Shown: in pieces, positions 9,245 to 16,220 of the stretch | Numbering within the stretch: position 1 is the first letter of the stretch | How the letters are laid out: each line of letters opens with the position of its first letter | Source: Providencia zhijiangensis | GTDB taxonomy: Bacteria > Pseudomonadota > Gammaproteobacteria > Enterobacterales > Enterobacteriaceae | Direction: 5' to 3' | Length of the DNA stretch: 64,000 bases | Assembly: GCF_030315915.2 (NCBI RefSeq) | Contig: NZ_CP135990.1 | Coordinates: forward strand, 3,534,001-3,598,000 | Position numbers and translations under genes: made by a program | Notes under the pieces: model-generated | The model's database searches: none | What the model was told of the DNA's origin: nothing | What the model saw: only the letters and a program-made list of their open reading frames with translations

Positions 9245-9355
9245 TTAGTTGTCATTATCAATATGCAAATAGCTTAATCTATCCTTTATTAAAAATGAGC
9301 AACCCAATATTGTTACGCAAATAGAAACTACAGCTATCATTGCATACTTTGTCAT
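9245..9355 (-). CDS. Hok/Gef-like type I toxin peptide, short form
   Basis: A 36-residue ORF starting at 9355 with AAGGAG seven bases upstream. The N-terminal half MTKYAMIAVVSICVTILG closely resembles Hok family toxins such as HokE (MLTKYALVAVIVLCLTVLG): a short charged start followed by a single membrane helix. Hok peptides depolarise the inner membrane when made. Here the helix is followed by KDRLSYLHI and a stop, so the usual C-terminal part with its Cys-Glu and AAF motif is missing; the protein is about 14 residues shorter than the family norm. It may be a naturally short member or a decaying one. An antisense RNA with its own terminator and an overlapping upstream ORF complete the Hok/Sok layout. 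Confidence 0.78.
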   Translation of the reverse strand: MTKYAMIAVVSICVTILGCSFLIKDRLSYLHIDNDN

Positions 9356-9494
9356 TTCTCCTTGACCTCTCTTTTATTAAGAGGCACACTCCCGATTGTT
9401 GGGTTGGGAGTGCAGCCTCGTTGGTGAATATCACTAACGGGGCTTTTTCTTTCCCAGACCAAAAATAATGCTTGAACTGAGTAAGATCAAGCAC
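9279..9494 (-). CDS. Mok-like overlapping regulatory reading frame
   Basis: A 71-codon frame starting with GTG at 9494 overlaps the hok-like start in another frame and ends inside it. In classical hok loci translation of the overlapping mok frame is needed to translate hok, and the antisense Sok RNA blocks mok. Position, overlap and the complementarity of the antisense terminator hairpin to its early codons fit that role. The peptide itself shows no recognised domain and is probably only a translational coupler. No strong Shine-Dalgarno sequence is seen before the GTG. Confidence 0.5.
   Translation of the reverse strand: MLDLTQFKHYFWSGKEKAPLVIFTNEAALPTQQSGVCLLIKERSRRNDKVCNDSCSFYLRNNIGLLIFNKG
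9362..9390 (+). promoter_or_regulatory. Possible Sok antisense promoter
   Basis: TTGACC (9362-9367), a 17-base spacer and CACACT (9385-9390). The -35 is good and the -10 keeps only A2 and T6 among the key bases. It would start an antisense RNA near 9397, in the right place to overlap the mok-like frame. Confidence 0.45.
9397..9448 (+). ncRNA. Sok-like antisense RNA with intrinsic terminator
   Basis: On the + strand, opposite the toxin leader, a 13-bp hairpin (9415-9427 with 9431-9443, loop ATA, two G-T pairs) is followed directly by TTTTTCTTT. This is a strong intrinsic terminator in the antisense orientation, as in Sok RNAs. The 5' end near 9397 is inferred from the weak promoter. A second overlapping stem, GAGGC..CACTCCC with GGGAGTG..GCCTC (9381-9419), would form in the toxin mRNA. 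The RNA would be about 50 bases, a little short for Sok. Confidence 0.6.
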
Positions 9495-9771
9495 CCAGCA
9501 AAGAGTAGCAAAGTTAAAATAGCGAAAATATACCTGTTTGCGCTTATCTTAATGAAATATTTTTATAACATTCAAATCTAGAATTAAATATAAATTTGAG
9601 TTTTTCATTTTTATTTATGATGAAAATAATTAATTTCTCATTTATTAATTCCTTTAGGATAAAGATTAATTTCACACCTTTTTTATTTTCCCTCTTGCAA
9701 AACAAAAAAGTTCCCGTTAATATCCGCCGCGTTTTCATTCATTCAATCAATTCACTGCAAGGAGGTTCATC
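9449..9771. other. AT-rich non-coding spacer
   Basis: About 320 bases between the toxin locus and the leader ORF of rtcB2. Very AT-rich, with no recognised gene. It must hold the hok-like promoter reading left and the rtcB2 promoter reading right, neither of which I can place reliably. Confidence 0.5.
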
Positions 9772-9816
9772 ATGACAACAATTAATCAAACTCTTTGCGG
9801 GCAGACTCAGAAATAG
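9772..9816 (+). CDS. 14-residue leader peptide before rtcB2-prfH
   Basis: ATG at 9772 has the near-perfect Shine-Dalgarno AAGGAGG six bases upstream and opens a 14-codon frame, MTTINQTLCGQTQK, ending in TAG. Such a strong ribosome-binding site on so short a frame, with rtcB2 itself weakly served, suggests a regulatory leader ORF. Downstream are a hairpin (ACGTTAAAAA, 9823-9832, with TTTTAAACGT, 9836-9845, one mismatch) and a segment TGCCTGC (9870-9876) that could pair with GCGGGCA (9797-9803) inside the leader frame. Translation-dependent control of the repair operon is my inference; I know of no description of it. Confidence 0.5.
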   Translation: MTTINQTLCGQTQK

Positions 9817-9917
9817 TCTTAGACGTTAAAAATCGTTTTAAACGTTAGTTCAGCTATCTTCTCAAAACTTGCCTGCTAATCACCTTATTTTTCACATTAA
9901 AAATGAGTTAATAGCTT

Positions 9918-11051
9918 ATGGGCAATACCCTTCATTCTGTGGGCGAACATATTCGTTATATCGCGACAGAATCTACATGGATTGAAAGTAAAGCAATCCA
10001 ACAATTACAAACAACCGCTAATTTACCCGACATGGTGTCTGTGGTCGGCATGCCTGACTTACACCCAGGGCGTGGCTATCCAATTGGCGCAGCATTTTTC
10101 TCGGCTAAACGCTTCTACCCAGCGTTGGTGGGTAACGATATCGGCTGTGGCATGAGCCTGTTCCAGACGGATATTAAGCGCGCCAAAGTCAACTTGGATA
10201 AGCTGGAAAAACAGCTGTCTGAAATGACGGATCATGCCCCGCAAGAGTGGCTAGATGAGCACGTTCCTGAATCCATGAAATCCCATGATTTTATGGCATC
10301 ACTCAGCTCCATCGGTGGCGGTAACCATTTCGCAGAGTTTCAATCCGTCGATAAAATCATAAACCAAGAACTGTTTGAGCAAAGCGGTCTTGATAAACAA
10401 AAATTGTTGTTGCTTGTGCACAGTGGCTCGCGCGGGTTGGGGCAATCCATTCTTCGCAAACATGTTGAGCAACATAACCATAATGGGCTGGATGAGCAAT
10501 CTGTTGAGGCTGAGATTTACCTCAATGCACACCAAGATGCGCTACAGTTTGCGCAGATCAATCGCCAGTTGATTGGACTGCGCATGATGCAGCAAGTTAA
10601 GGCTTCGGGGGAGCAACGTTTAGACCTCAACCATAATCTTGTGGAGCCATGCCGTATCGACGGGATAGATGGCTGGTTACATCGTAAAGGAGCAACACCT
10701 TCAGATAGAGGTTTTGTGGTTATTCCCGGCTCTCGCGGTGATTACAGTTATTTGGTGGCACCGGTTGCCAGTGATTTGAGTTTGAATTCCCTTGCTCATG
10801 GCGCTGGGCGAAAATGGATGCGAACGGAATGCAAAGGTCGTTTATCACATAAATATACGCCATTACAGCTATCCCGAACCGCATTGGGCAGTCGCGTTAT
10901 TTGTGCAAACAAACAATTGATTTATGAAGAAGCACCGCAATCCTATAAATCCATTGAGACCGTTATCGAAAGCATGGTAAATGTCGGCATCATTCAGGTT
11001 ATTGCTCGCTTAGCGCCAGTGATCACTTATAAAACGAGCGGAGATTGCTAA
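9918..11051 (+). CDS. rtcB2: RtcB2 RNA ligase of the RtcB2-PrfH ribosome repair pair
   Basis: GTP- and Mn-dependent RNA ligase that joins 2',3'-cyclic phosphate (or 3'-phosphate) and 5'-OH ends. The 377-residue protein is the short RtcB2 type. Key residues are visible: GNDIGCGM with Asp74 and Cys77, GGGNHFAE with His137, HSGSRG with His168, the HN pair at His239, and HGAGR with His294, the expected guanylated histidine. Partner gene prfH follows, overlapping by one base (TAATG), so translation is coupled. Established work on such pairs shows PrfH releases the peptide from ribosomes cut in the 16S decoding centre (colicin E3-type damage) and RtcB2 then reseals the rRNA. No RtcR regulator or RtcA is adjacent. 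Confidence 0.92.
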   Translation: MGNTLHSVGEHIRYIATESTWIESKAIQQLQTTANLPDMVSVVGMPDLHPGRGYPIGAAFFSAKRFYPALVGNDIGCGMSLFQTDIKRAKVNLDKLEKQLSEMTDHAPQEWLDEHVPESMKSHDFMASLSSIGGGNHFAEFQSVDKIINQELFEQSGLDKQKLLLLVHSGSRGLGQSILRKHVEQHNHNGLDEQSVEAEIYLNAHQDALQFAQINRQLIGLRMMQQVKASGEQRLDLNHNLVEPCRIDGIDGWLHRKGATPSDRGFVVIPGSRGDYSYLVAPVASDLSLNSLAHGAGRKWMRTECKGRLSHKYTPLQLSRTALGSRVICANKQLIYEEAPQSYKSIETVIESMVNVGIIQVIARLAPVITYKTSGDC

Positions 11052-11662
11052 TGGCATTATTACAATTTTCCTCAGCTCAAGGGCCTGATGAATGCTGCAT
11101 TGCTGTCGCAAAAGCGTTTTCCTATTTTTTAAAAGAGGCAGCTTTGCAGAATGTTCAAGTGGATGTGTTGGAATCTTTTCCCTCAAAACAGGGGCTAAAG
11201 TCCGTATTAGTCTCCTTAGAGGGGAAACAGAGCGAGCAACTGGTCAACGCGTGGAGTGGCACCGTTCAGTGGCAATGTCAAAGCCCCCTGCGACCACGTC
11301 ATAAACGTAAAAACTGGTTTATTAGCATAACCACGTTTACGCCTCTCCAGCCTTTAGAAGAGAGTGAAATCGAATATGAATTCACGAAATCTCAAGGAGC
11401 TGGCGGTCAGCATGTGAATAAAACCTGTTCTGCAGTGCGTGCCAAGCATGTCGCGACGGGGATCTGCGTGAAAGTCCAATCGGAGCGTAGCCAGCATGCT
11501 AATAAGAGACTGGCGAAAGAGTTAATTCAGTGGAAGCTCAGTGAGTTTCAGTCTCAGCAACTGAGCTCTCTAGATAAACAGCGCCATCTTTCTCACTATC
11601 AAATTGAACGAGGAAATGCCGCATTAGTTTTTGCTGGGAAAGAGTTTAAGCGGGTTAACTAA
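11051..11662 (+). CDS. prfH: Peptide chain release factor homologue PrfH
   Basis: 203-residue release-factor homologue that carries the peptidyl-hydrolysis domain but lacks the codon-recognition (PxT/SPF) domain of RF1/RF2. The catalytic GGQ lies at residues 118-120 in SQGAGGQHVNK. The basic helical tail after it (SERSQHANKRLAKEL) is typical. Start ATG 11051 overlaps the rtcB2 stop; a TTG six bases earlier is in frame but less likely. PrfH recognises 30S subunits damaged in the decoding centre and frees the nascent peptide so that RtcB2 can repair the rRNA. The gene looks full length, unlike the truncated prfH of E. coli K-12. Confidence 0.93.
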   Translation: MALLQFSSAQGPDECCIAVAKAFSYFLKEAALQNVQVDVLESFPSKQGLKSVLVSLEGKQSEQLVNAWSGTVQWQCQSPLRPRHKRKNWFISITTFTPLQPLEESEIEYEFTKSQGAGGQHVNKTCSAVRAKHVATGICVKVQSERSQHANKRLAKELIQWKLSEFQSQQLSSLDKQRHLSHYQIERGNAALVFAGKEFKRVN

Positions 11663-11667
11663 GTTAT

Positions 11668-11695
11668 GGGAAGCCACAATAAATCTGTGGCTCCC
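11668..11695. terminator. Stem-loop at convergent end of prfH
   Basis: GGG-a-AGCCACA (11668-11678) pairs with TGTGGCT-c-CCC (11686-11695) around a 7-base loop. It sits between the convergent prfH and the small ORF at 11707 and could end both transcripts, but neither side has a long T-run. Confidence 0.55.
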
Positions 11696-11706
11696 CAATT
11701 TGCTAC

Positions 11707-11961
11707 CTAGTAGCAATACAGGTCACCAAGGATAATTTCACAATTAATAGTTTTTGTCTCAAATGCACTCAACAGATTGTTATCAACCGAGCTAACATCT
11801 GTTGAATCTAATACAGCTATTTGCTCAATCATCATCGATTCATTTTCATAGCCATTAAAACAGTCAGAAATTAGCGGTTCATCTATTTCTTGTTTATTAT
11901 GGAGTGACTTTTCTTCTTGCTGAATAAAGAGATCTAATAATACATCTTTTAAATTAATCAT
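11707..11961 (-). CDS. Small acidic orphan protein
   Basis: 84-residue protein not recognised. It begins MINLKDVLLDLFIQQEE, is rich in Asp/Glu and Asn, and ends GDLYCY with two of its three cysteines in the last third. No signal peptide or membrane helix. I choose ATG 11961 because AAGGA lies nine bases upstream; the in-frame ATG at 11970 follows the same AAGG directly and would leave no spacing. The gene is flanked by AT-rich DNA and is convergent with prfH. It could be a small regulator or an anti-something protein, but nothing in the sequence says which. The credible ribosome-binding site is the main support for it being real. Confidence 0.45.
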   Translation of the reverse strand: MINLKDVLLDLFIQQEEKSLHNKQEIDEPLISDCFNGYENESMMIEQIAVLDSTDVSSVDNNLLSAFETKTINCEIILGDLYCY

Positions 11962-12152
11962 ATAATTCATCCTTTATTTATATTTAAATTAATAAAATTC
12001 ATTATCTTCATACCAACCAAGATAATAAATTTAAAATAAAGGCAGAGTGTTTAAAAAACAAACTTATTATTTATATGTAAGCTCAAGTTTTATTATTAAG
12101 GTGATTAATTTACAGCCCGCCCCTTTGCAGAGGCGGCATAGACGAGAAAGGG

Positions 12153-12737
12153 TTACAGTATTTTTTCAGTCAGGAACCAACCGGCAATACTTTCACGCTT
12201 TTTTTGGGTAGGTAGAACTTCATGGGGAAAATCTTCAGACATAAAAAAGACCATGCGGCCCGCTAATGGCTCCAAGGTAAATAGCGCGTTATCCTGCATG
12301 TCATACATCACAATTTCACCACCATCCCCCTGCTGCCATGACTCATTCATATACAGTACAGTGGTGACTCGACGACGCCCTTGCCCACGGAAGTTATCCA
12401 CATGCTTTTTATAGAATCCACCATTAGGATAACGACAAAAATGGGTTTCAAAGTCTCGTAATCCAAGGAATAACTGACAGTTAAGTTCCTGACGCAAGCT
12501 TTCCATCTTATCCAGATAATAAAGGACAGGCGCCCCCATTTCTGGTTCAAGCCACACCGTTTGATCGCCGCGGATCGTTTTGTTGTCTTGTAACGTGTTT
12601 TGATAGCCAATACGCGCGTCTTGCAGCGTATTGGGGATACAACTTTTAATAGCCTGAGTTTCTGATAGGTTCAGAAAATCGTCCCACACATACCAGCCCT
12701 GTGTGGAAAGTGAATCAATAAGTTGATTGATAGACAT
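12153..12737 (-). CDS. Prolyl-hydroxylase-like 2OG-Fe(II) oxygenase
   Basis: 194-residue Fe(II)/2-oxoglutarate oxygenase of the SM-20/EGLN (P4Hc) type. The iron triad is visible: His112-x-Asp114 in KKHVDNF and His172 in DFPHEVLP, with Arg181 as the 2-oxoglutarate ligand (KRESIAGWF). The core RRRVTTVLYMN and the GDGGEIVMYD strand are typical of prolyl hydroxylases that act on proteins. A Pseudomonas relative hydroxylates elongation factor Tu; the substrate here is unknown. No strong ribosome-binding site is seen before the start. A GC-rich stem-loop (near 12115-12135) follows the stop. Neighbours are the small acidic orphan downstream and a coiled-coil orphan upstream on the same strand. Confidence 0.82.
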   Translation of the reverse strand: MSINQLIDSLSTQGWYVWDDFLNLSETQAIKSCIPNTLQDARIGYQNTLQDNKTIRGDQTVWLEPEMGAPVLYYLDKMESLRQELNCQLFLGLRDFETHFCRYPNGGFYKKHVDNFRGQGRRRVTTVLYMNESWQQGDGGEIVMYDMQDNALFTLEPLAGRMVFFMSEDFPHEVLPTQKKRESIAGWFLTEKIL

Positions 12738-12938
12738 GATGAATCTATGAATGGTTATTAGGTAAGATTTTATACTTTATTAGCGGAAAAAATTAAAATA
12801 AAAAACGTAAATCTTGATGATTCAACAACCGTATCGATGATTAATCCTAAAAGGAGAAGTTTCTAAATATAGGAGTTCAAGTAAAATCTATCGTATTGAT
12901 ACTAAAGAAAATGAAGATCACTATATGAAATTCATTAA

Positions 12939-12966
12939 GGATGCTCAACATAACCATCGAGCATCC
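12939..12966 (-). terminator. Stem-loop after coiled-coil orphan
   Basis: Perfect 8-bp stem GGATGCTC / GAGCATCC with a 12-base loop, about 25 bases beyond the stop of the 12992 gene. The following minus-strand bases are only weakly T-rich (TTAATGAATTTC). Confidence 0.5.
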
Positions 12967-12991
12967 TCAACTAATCGACAAGACGATATCG

Positions 12992-13780
12992 TTAGTGTGT
13001 TATTCCACACATTGCCGTTCTGCCGATGCAACCTTTAATATGACTGATAGGTTTTTGATCTAATATTGGTGTATCAATACTCGACGAAGCATTACTCTCA
13101 TAAGCGGGTTTAAATCCTGCAATTTGTTCGCTAATCAAGACACTTTCGCTCTGCGCTCCATTCATCAAGCTCTGCTTCTCAAGGAACAGTAGATTTTGTT
13201 TTTGCTGGATATAATCATGAGTGAGCTCTTTTTCTAACGCTGCAATCTCAGCTAAAGCGTTATTAATATGCTCTGATTCATTATTCAGCTTCACAATATT
13301 TCTGATAATGGATGGAGGCAACGTATGCTTATAATTACTTGAGAGTTTTTTAGATACCTTTGTCACTAAAGCTTGCTCTCTTTTAGCGTCTAGAACCGCC
13401 TCACGTTGACTATCATTGATATGCTGATTAAATGCATTATCTCGCACATAAAAAGCATCATTGCGTTCACTATAATTAAATGATTCTTTATCTTTCAAGA
13501 TGATATTTTTAGTCTCTGAAATAGAGTTCGCAACACGATTATATTTATCCTTGAATAAATATAACTTTGCATCTACCGAAAACATTTTCATATGATAAGC
13601 ATTTACTATTACATTCGATGATTCAGAATGATTGGACTGATATCCAGATATCTCTTTATTTACCTGCTTTTCTAATGAAAGCTTTATGTTTTTAATCTTA
13701 TCGATTCGATTTTTTACTGTTTGTAATAAACCTTGTAACCTTTCATATTTAGCACTATTCACGTCAAAATCCATTTTCAT
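12992..13780 (-). CDS. Orphan helical/coiled-coil protein
   Basis: 262-residue protein not recognised. It is strongly helical and polar, with heptad-like stretches at about 10-50 (LQGLLQTVKNRIDKIKNIK) and about 170-205 (NALAEIAALEKEL), separated by Asn/Ser/Tyr-rich segments. It has no signal peptide and no membrane helix. The last 20 residues change character, with two Cys in GCIGRTAMCGITH. GGAG lies nine bases before ATG 13780, so expression is credible. The codon use is AT-rich and the flanks are very AT-rich, unlike uvrD next to it, which points to recent acquisition. Possible roles include a secreted effector or a structural partner; nothing proves either. Confidence 0.6.
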   Translation of the reverse strand: MKMDFDVNSAKYERLQGLLQTVKNRIDKIKNIKLSLEKQVNKEISGYQSNHSESSNVIVNAYHMKMFSVDAKLYLFKDKYNRVANSISETKNIILKDKESFNYSERNDAFYVRDNAFNQHINDSQREAVLDAKREQALVTKVSKKLSSNYKHTLPPSIIRNIVKLNNESEHINNALAEIAALEKELTHDYIQQKQNLLFLEKQSLMNGAQSESVLISEQIAGFKPAYESNASSSIDTPILDQKPISHIKGCIGRTAMCGITH

Positions 13781-13941
13781 CTATCATTTCTCCATCAAAT
13801 AAAATGAAAATAAATGATATTACAATGATTTTTGAATGACTAATTTTCATTTAATATATTAGAAAGTGAAAATATAGATAAAATAAATTCAAATAAAAAT
13901 TATTTCCACTCAAATTAATTAATCAATTTTCATGCTGTAAG

Positions 13942-13981
13942 AAATAGAGTAGAAAGTACAATGCCATTTCTACTCTATTTT
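13942..13981 (-). terminator. uvrD terminator
   Basis: A perfect 14-bp stem (AAATAGAGTAGAAA with TTTCTACTCTATTT) and an 11-base loop lie just beyond the uvrD stop. The minus-strand side ends in a short T-run. Confidence 0.8.
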
Positions 13982-13993
13982 AAATGATGGTAA

Positions 13994-16156
13994 TTAAATA
14001 TTTTCTAACCGCGCATAAGACGCTACCAGCCACTTAATCCCTTGCCCTTGGAAGGCAATTTGTAAACGGCAATGTTCTCCACTACCTTCGAGATTAATAA
14101 TCGTGCCTTCACCGAATTTAGGGTGCATCACTCGCTGCCCTAGCGCATAACCAGAATCATTTTGGCTAATCGGTGTACCAAGACGTTGATGGCTAACAGG
14201 ACGTGAAACCGTGGCTCTTAATCGAACTTCCTCCACACACTCCGTCGGCAGTTCTCCAATAAAACGTGAAGGACGATGGTAAACTTCCTTACCATATAAA
14301 CGGCGGCTTTCTGCATAAGTAATTGTCAATTTCACCATGGCACGGGTGATCCCCACGTAGGCAAGACGGCGCTCCTCTTCTAAGCGCCCACTTTCATCCA
14401 TCGACATTTGGCTTGGGAACATACCTTCTTCCACGCCCACCATAAATACGACAGGAAATTCCAGACCTTTTGCTGAGTGCAGCGTCATTAATTGCACCGC
14501 ATCTTGGCTGGCATCCGCTTGACTATCTCCAGATTCCAATGCCGCATGGGATAAAAATGCCTGCAATGGCATCAAATCTTGGTCTTCATCTTGATAGCTA
14601 AAATCGCGGGTTGCGTTGACCAACTCTTCCAAGTTTTCAATTCGCGCTTGAGCTTTTTCGCCTTTTTCTTGTTCATACATGGCACGCAAACCAGAATCAT
14701 TGATCACTCGGTCAGCTTGTACATGCAGTGGCATCTCTTGGGTCTCTTTAGCTAGCGCATCGATTAACTCGAGGAAACGCTCGATAGAGCTTGCCGCGCG
14801 TCCACCAAGAACTTGCTCGCGAAGTAAGTACTCACAACTTTCCCATAATGTCAGTTGCTGATCTCGAGCAGTCTGGCGAACGGTATCCAACGTGCGCTCA
14901 CCAATCCCACGAGTCGGCGTATTCACCACACGCTCAAAAGAGGCGTCGTCGTTACGGTTAGCAATTAATCTTAAATAGGATAAGGCGTCTTTAATTTCTT
15001 GGCGTTCAAAGAAGCGTTGACCACCGTAAATACGGTATGCCATCGCCCCTTGAATTAACGCCTCTTCCATTACACGGGATTGGGCGTTACTGCGGTAAAG
15101 AATGGCACAATCTTGCAGCGCCCCCCCATTTTCATGCCACTGTTTAATCCGCCCAACCACATAGCGGGCTTCATCCAGCTCATTGAAAGCGCAATAAAGG
15201 GAAATTGGCTCACCATCTCCACCTTCCGTCCATAAATTCTTACCTAGACGGTCGCTATTATTGGCGATAAGTGTATTTGCCGCTTTCAAAATATTATTGG
15301 TCGAACGGTAGTTTTGCTCGAGTCGGATAGTTTGTGCACCGGGGAAATCATTCAAGAAACGCTGAATGTTTTCAACTTGAGCGCCACGCCAGCCATAGAT
15401 TGACTGGTCATCATCGCCAACAATCATGACTTTGCCAGTTTCACCCGCTAACACGCGGATCCATGCATATTGAATGCTGTTGGTATCTTGAAACTCATCT
15501 ACCAAAATATTGGTAAAACGCTCGCGATAATGTTGAAGAACATGAGGTTTATTCAGCCATAGCTCATGAGCACGTAGCAGTAATTCGGCAAAATCCACCA
15601 GCCCAGCGCGATCACAGGCTTCTTGATAAGCTTGATAGACTTTCAGCCATGTCGCTTCGACTGGATTACCATAGCTTTCAACATGCTGGGGACGTAGCCC
15701 TTCATCTTTTTTGCCGTTGATGTACCACATTCCCTGACGAGGTGGCCATTGCTTCTCATCAAGATTCATGGCTTTAAGCAGACGACGAATCAAGCGGTAT
15801 TGGTCATCACTGTCTAGAATTTGGAAATCTTGCGGCAGATTCGCATCCAAATAATGCTGGCGAAGTAAACGGTGCGCGAGACCATGGAAAGTACCAATCC
15901 ACATACCGCCTTCGCTAGTACCCACCAACTGATTGATACGATGACGCATTTCTGCGGCAGCTTTGTTGGTAAACGTCACGGCCATAATTGAAAACGGAGA
16001 AGCATTCTCCACTGACATCAGCCACGCAATGCGATGTACCAATACGCGTGTTTTACCACTACCCGCCCCTGCGAGCACCAGTAAATTAGTACGCGGGGCG
16101 GCAACCGCTTCGCGCTGTTTGTCATTAAGACCTTCGAGCAGATATGAGACGTCCAT
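13994..16156 (-). CDS. uvrD: DNA helicase II UvrD
   Basis: Superfamily 1A 3'-5' helicase that removes excised oligonucleotides and UvrC in nucleotide excision repair, works in methyl-directed mismatch repair and clears RecA filaments. Starting at ATG 16156 (MDVSYLLEGLNDKQREAVAAP) gives 720 residues, exactly the E. coli length; an upstream in-frame ATG at 16168 would add four residues. Walker A AGAGSGKT lies near 29-36, the DEFQDTN motif II near 220 and [13 protein letters not shown] motif III near 250. The C-terminal tudor-like tail (MHPKFGEGTI) is present. A LexA box lies 41 bases upstream. yigB precedes it on the same strand. Confidence 0.98.
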   Translation of the reverse strand: MDVSYLLEGLNDKQREAVAAPRTNLLVLAGAGSGKTRVLVHRIAWLMSVENASPFSIMAVTFTNKAAAEMRHRINQLVGTSEGGMWIGTFHGLAHRLLRQHYLDANLPQDFQILDSDDQYRLIRRLLKAMNLDEKQWPPRQGMWYINGKKDEGLRPQHVESYGNPVEATWLKVYQAYQEACDRAGLVDFAELLLRAHELWLNKPHVLQHYRERFTNILVDEFQDTNSIQYAWIRVLAGETGKVMIVGDDDQSIYGWRGAQVENIQRFLNDFPGAQTIRLEQNYRSTNNILKAANTLIANNSDRLGKNLWTEGGDGEPISLYCAFNELDEARYVVGRIKQWHENGGALQDCAILYRSNAQSRVMEEALIQGAMAYRIYGGQRFFERQEIKDALSYLRLIANRNDDASFERVVNTPTRGIGERTLDTVRQTARDQQLTLWESCEYLLREQVLGGRAASSIERFLELIDALAKETQEMPLHVQADRVINDSGLRAMYEQEKGEKAQARIENLEELVNATRDFSYQDEDQDLMPLQAFLSHAALESGDSQADASQDAVQLMTLHSAKGLEFPVVFMVGVEEGMFPSQMSMDESGRLEEERRLAYVGITRAMVKLTITYAESRRLYGKEVYHRPSRFIGELPTECVEEVRLRATVSRPVSHQRLGTPISQNDSGYALGQRVMHPKFGEGTIINLEGSGEHCRLQIAFQGQGIKWLVASYARLENI

Positions 16157-16196
16157 AGTTACCATCAAAGCAAGACAGTAGCGGCTATTACCACCA

Positions 16197-16212
16197 CTGT
16201 ATTTTTATACAG
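16197..16212 (-). promoter_or_regulatory. LexA (SOS) box upstream of uvrD
   Basis: CTGTATTTTTATACAG matches the LexA consensus CTGT-N8-ACAG perfectly. It sits between yigB and uvrD, 41 bases before the uvrD start, the same arrangement as the known SOS control of uvrD in E. coli. Confidence 0.9.
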
Positions 16213-16220
16213 AGAAAGGA

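Noticed and set aside
9544-9738. 64-codon minus-strand frame in the AT-rich spacer before rtcB2
   Set aside because: Composition is just Lys/Ile/Phe from AT-rich DNA, with no convincing ribosome-binding site or family likeness.
12836-12960. Possible gene remnant on + strand between the oxygenase and the coiled-coil gene
   Set aside because: An open stretch (SKIYRIDTKENEDHYMKFIKDAQ) exists, but no start with a ribosome-binding site and no family match; the 3' part is the terminator hairpin of the opposite gene.
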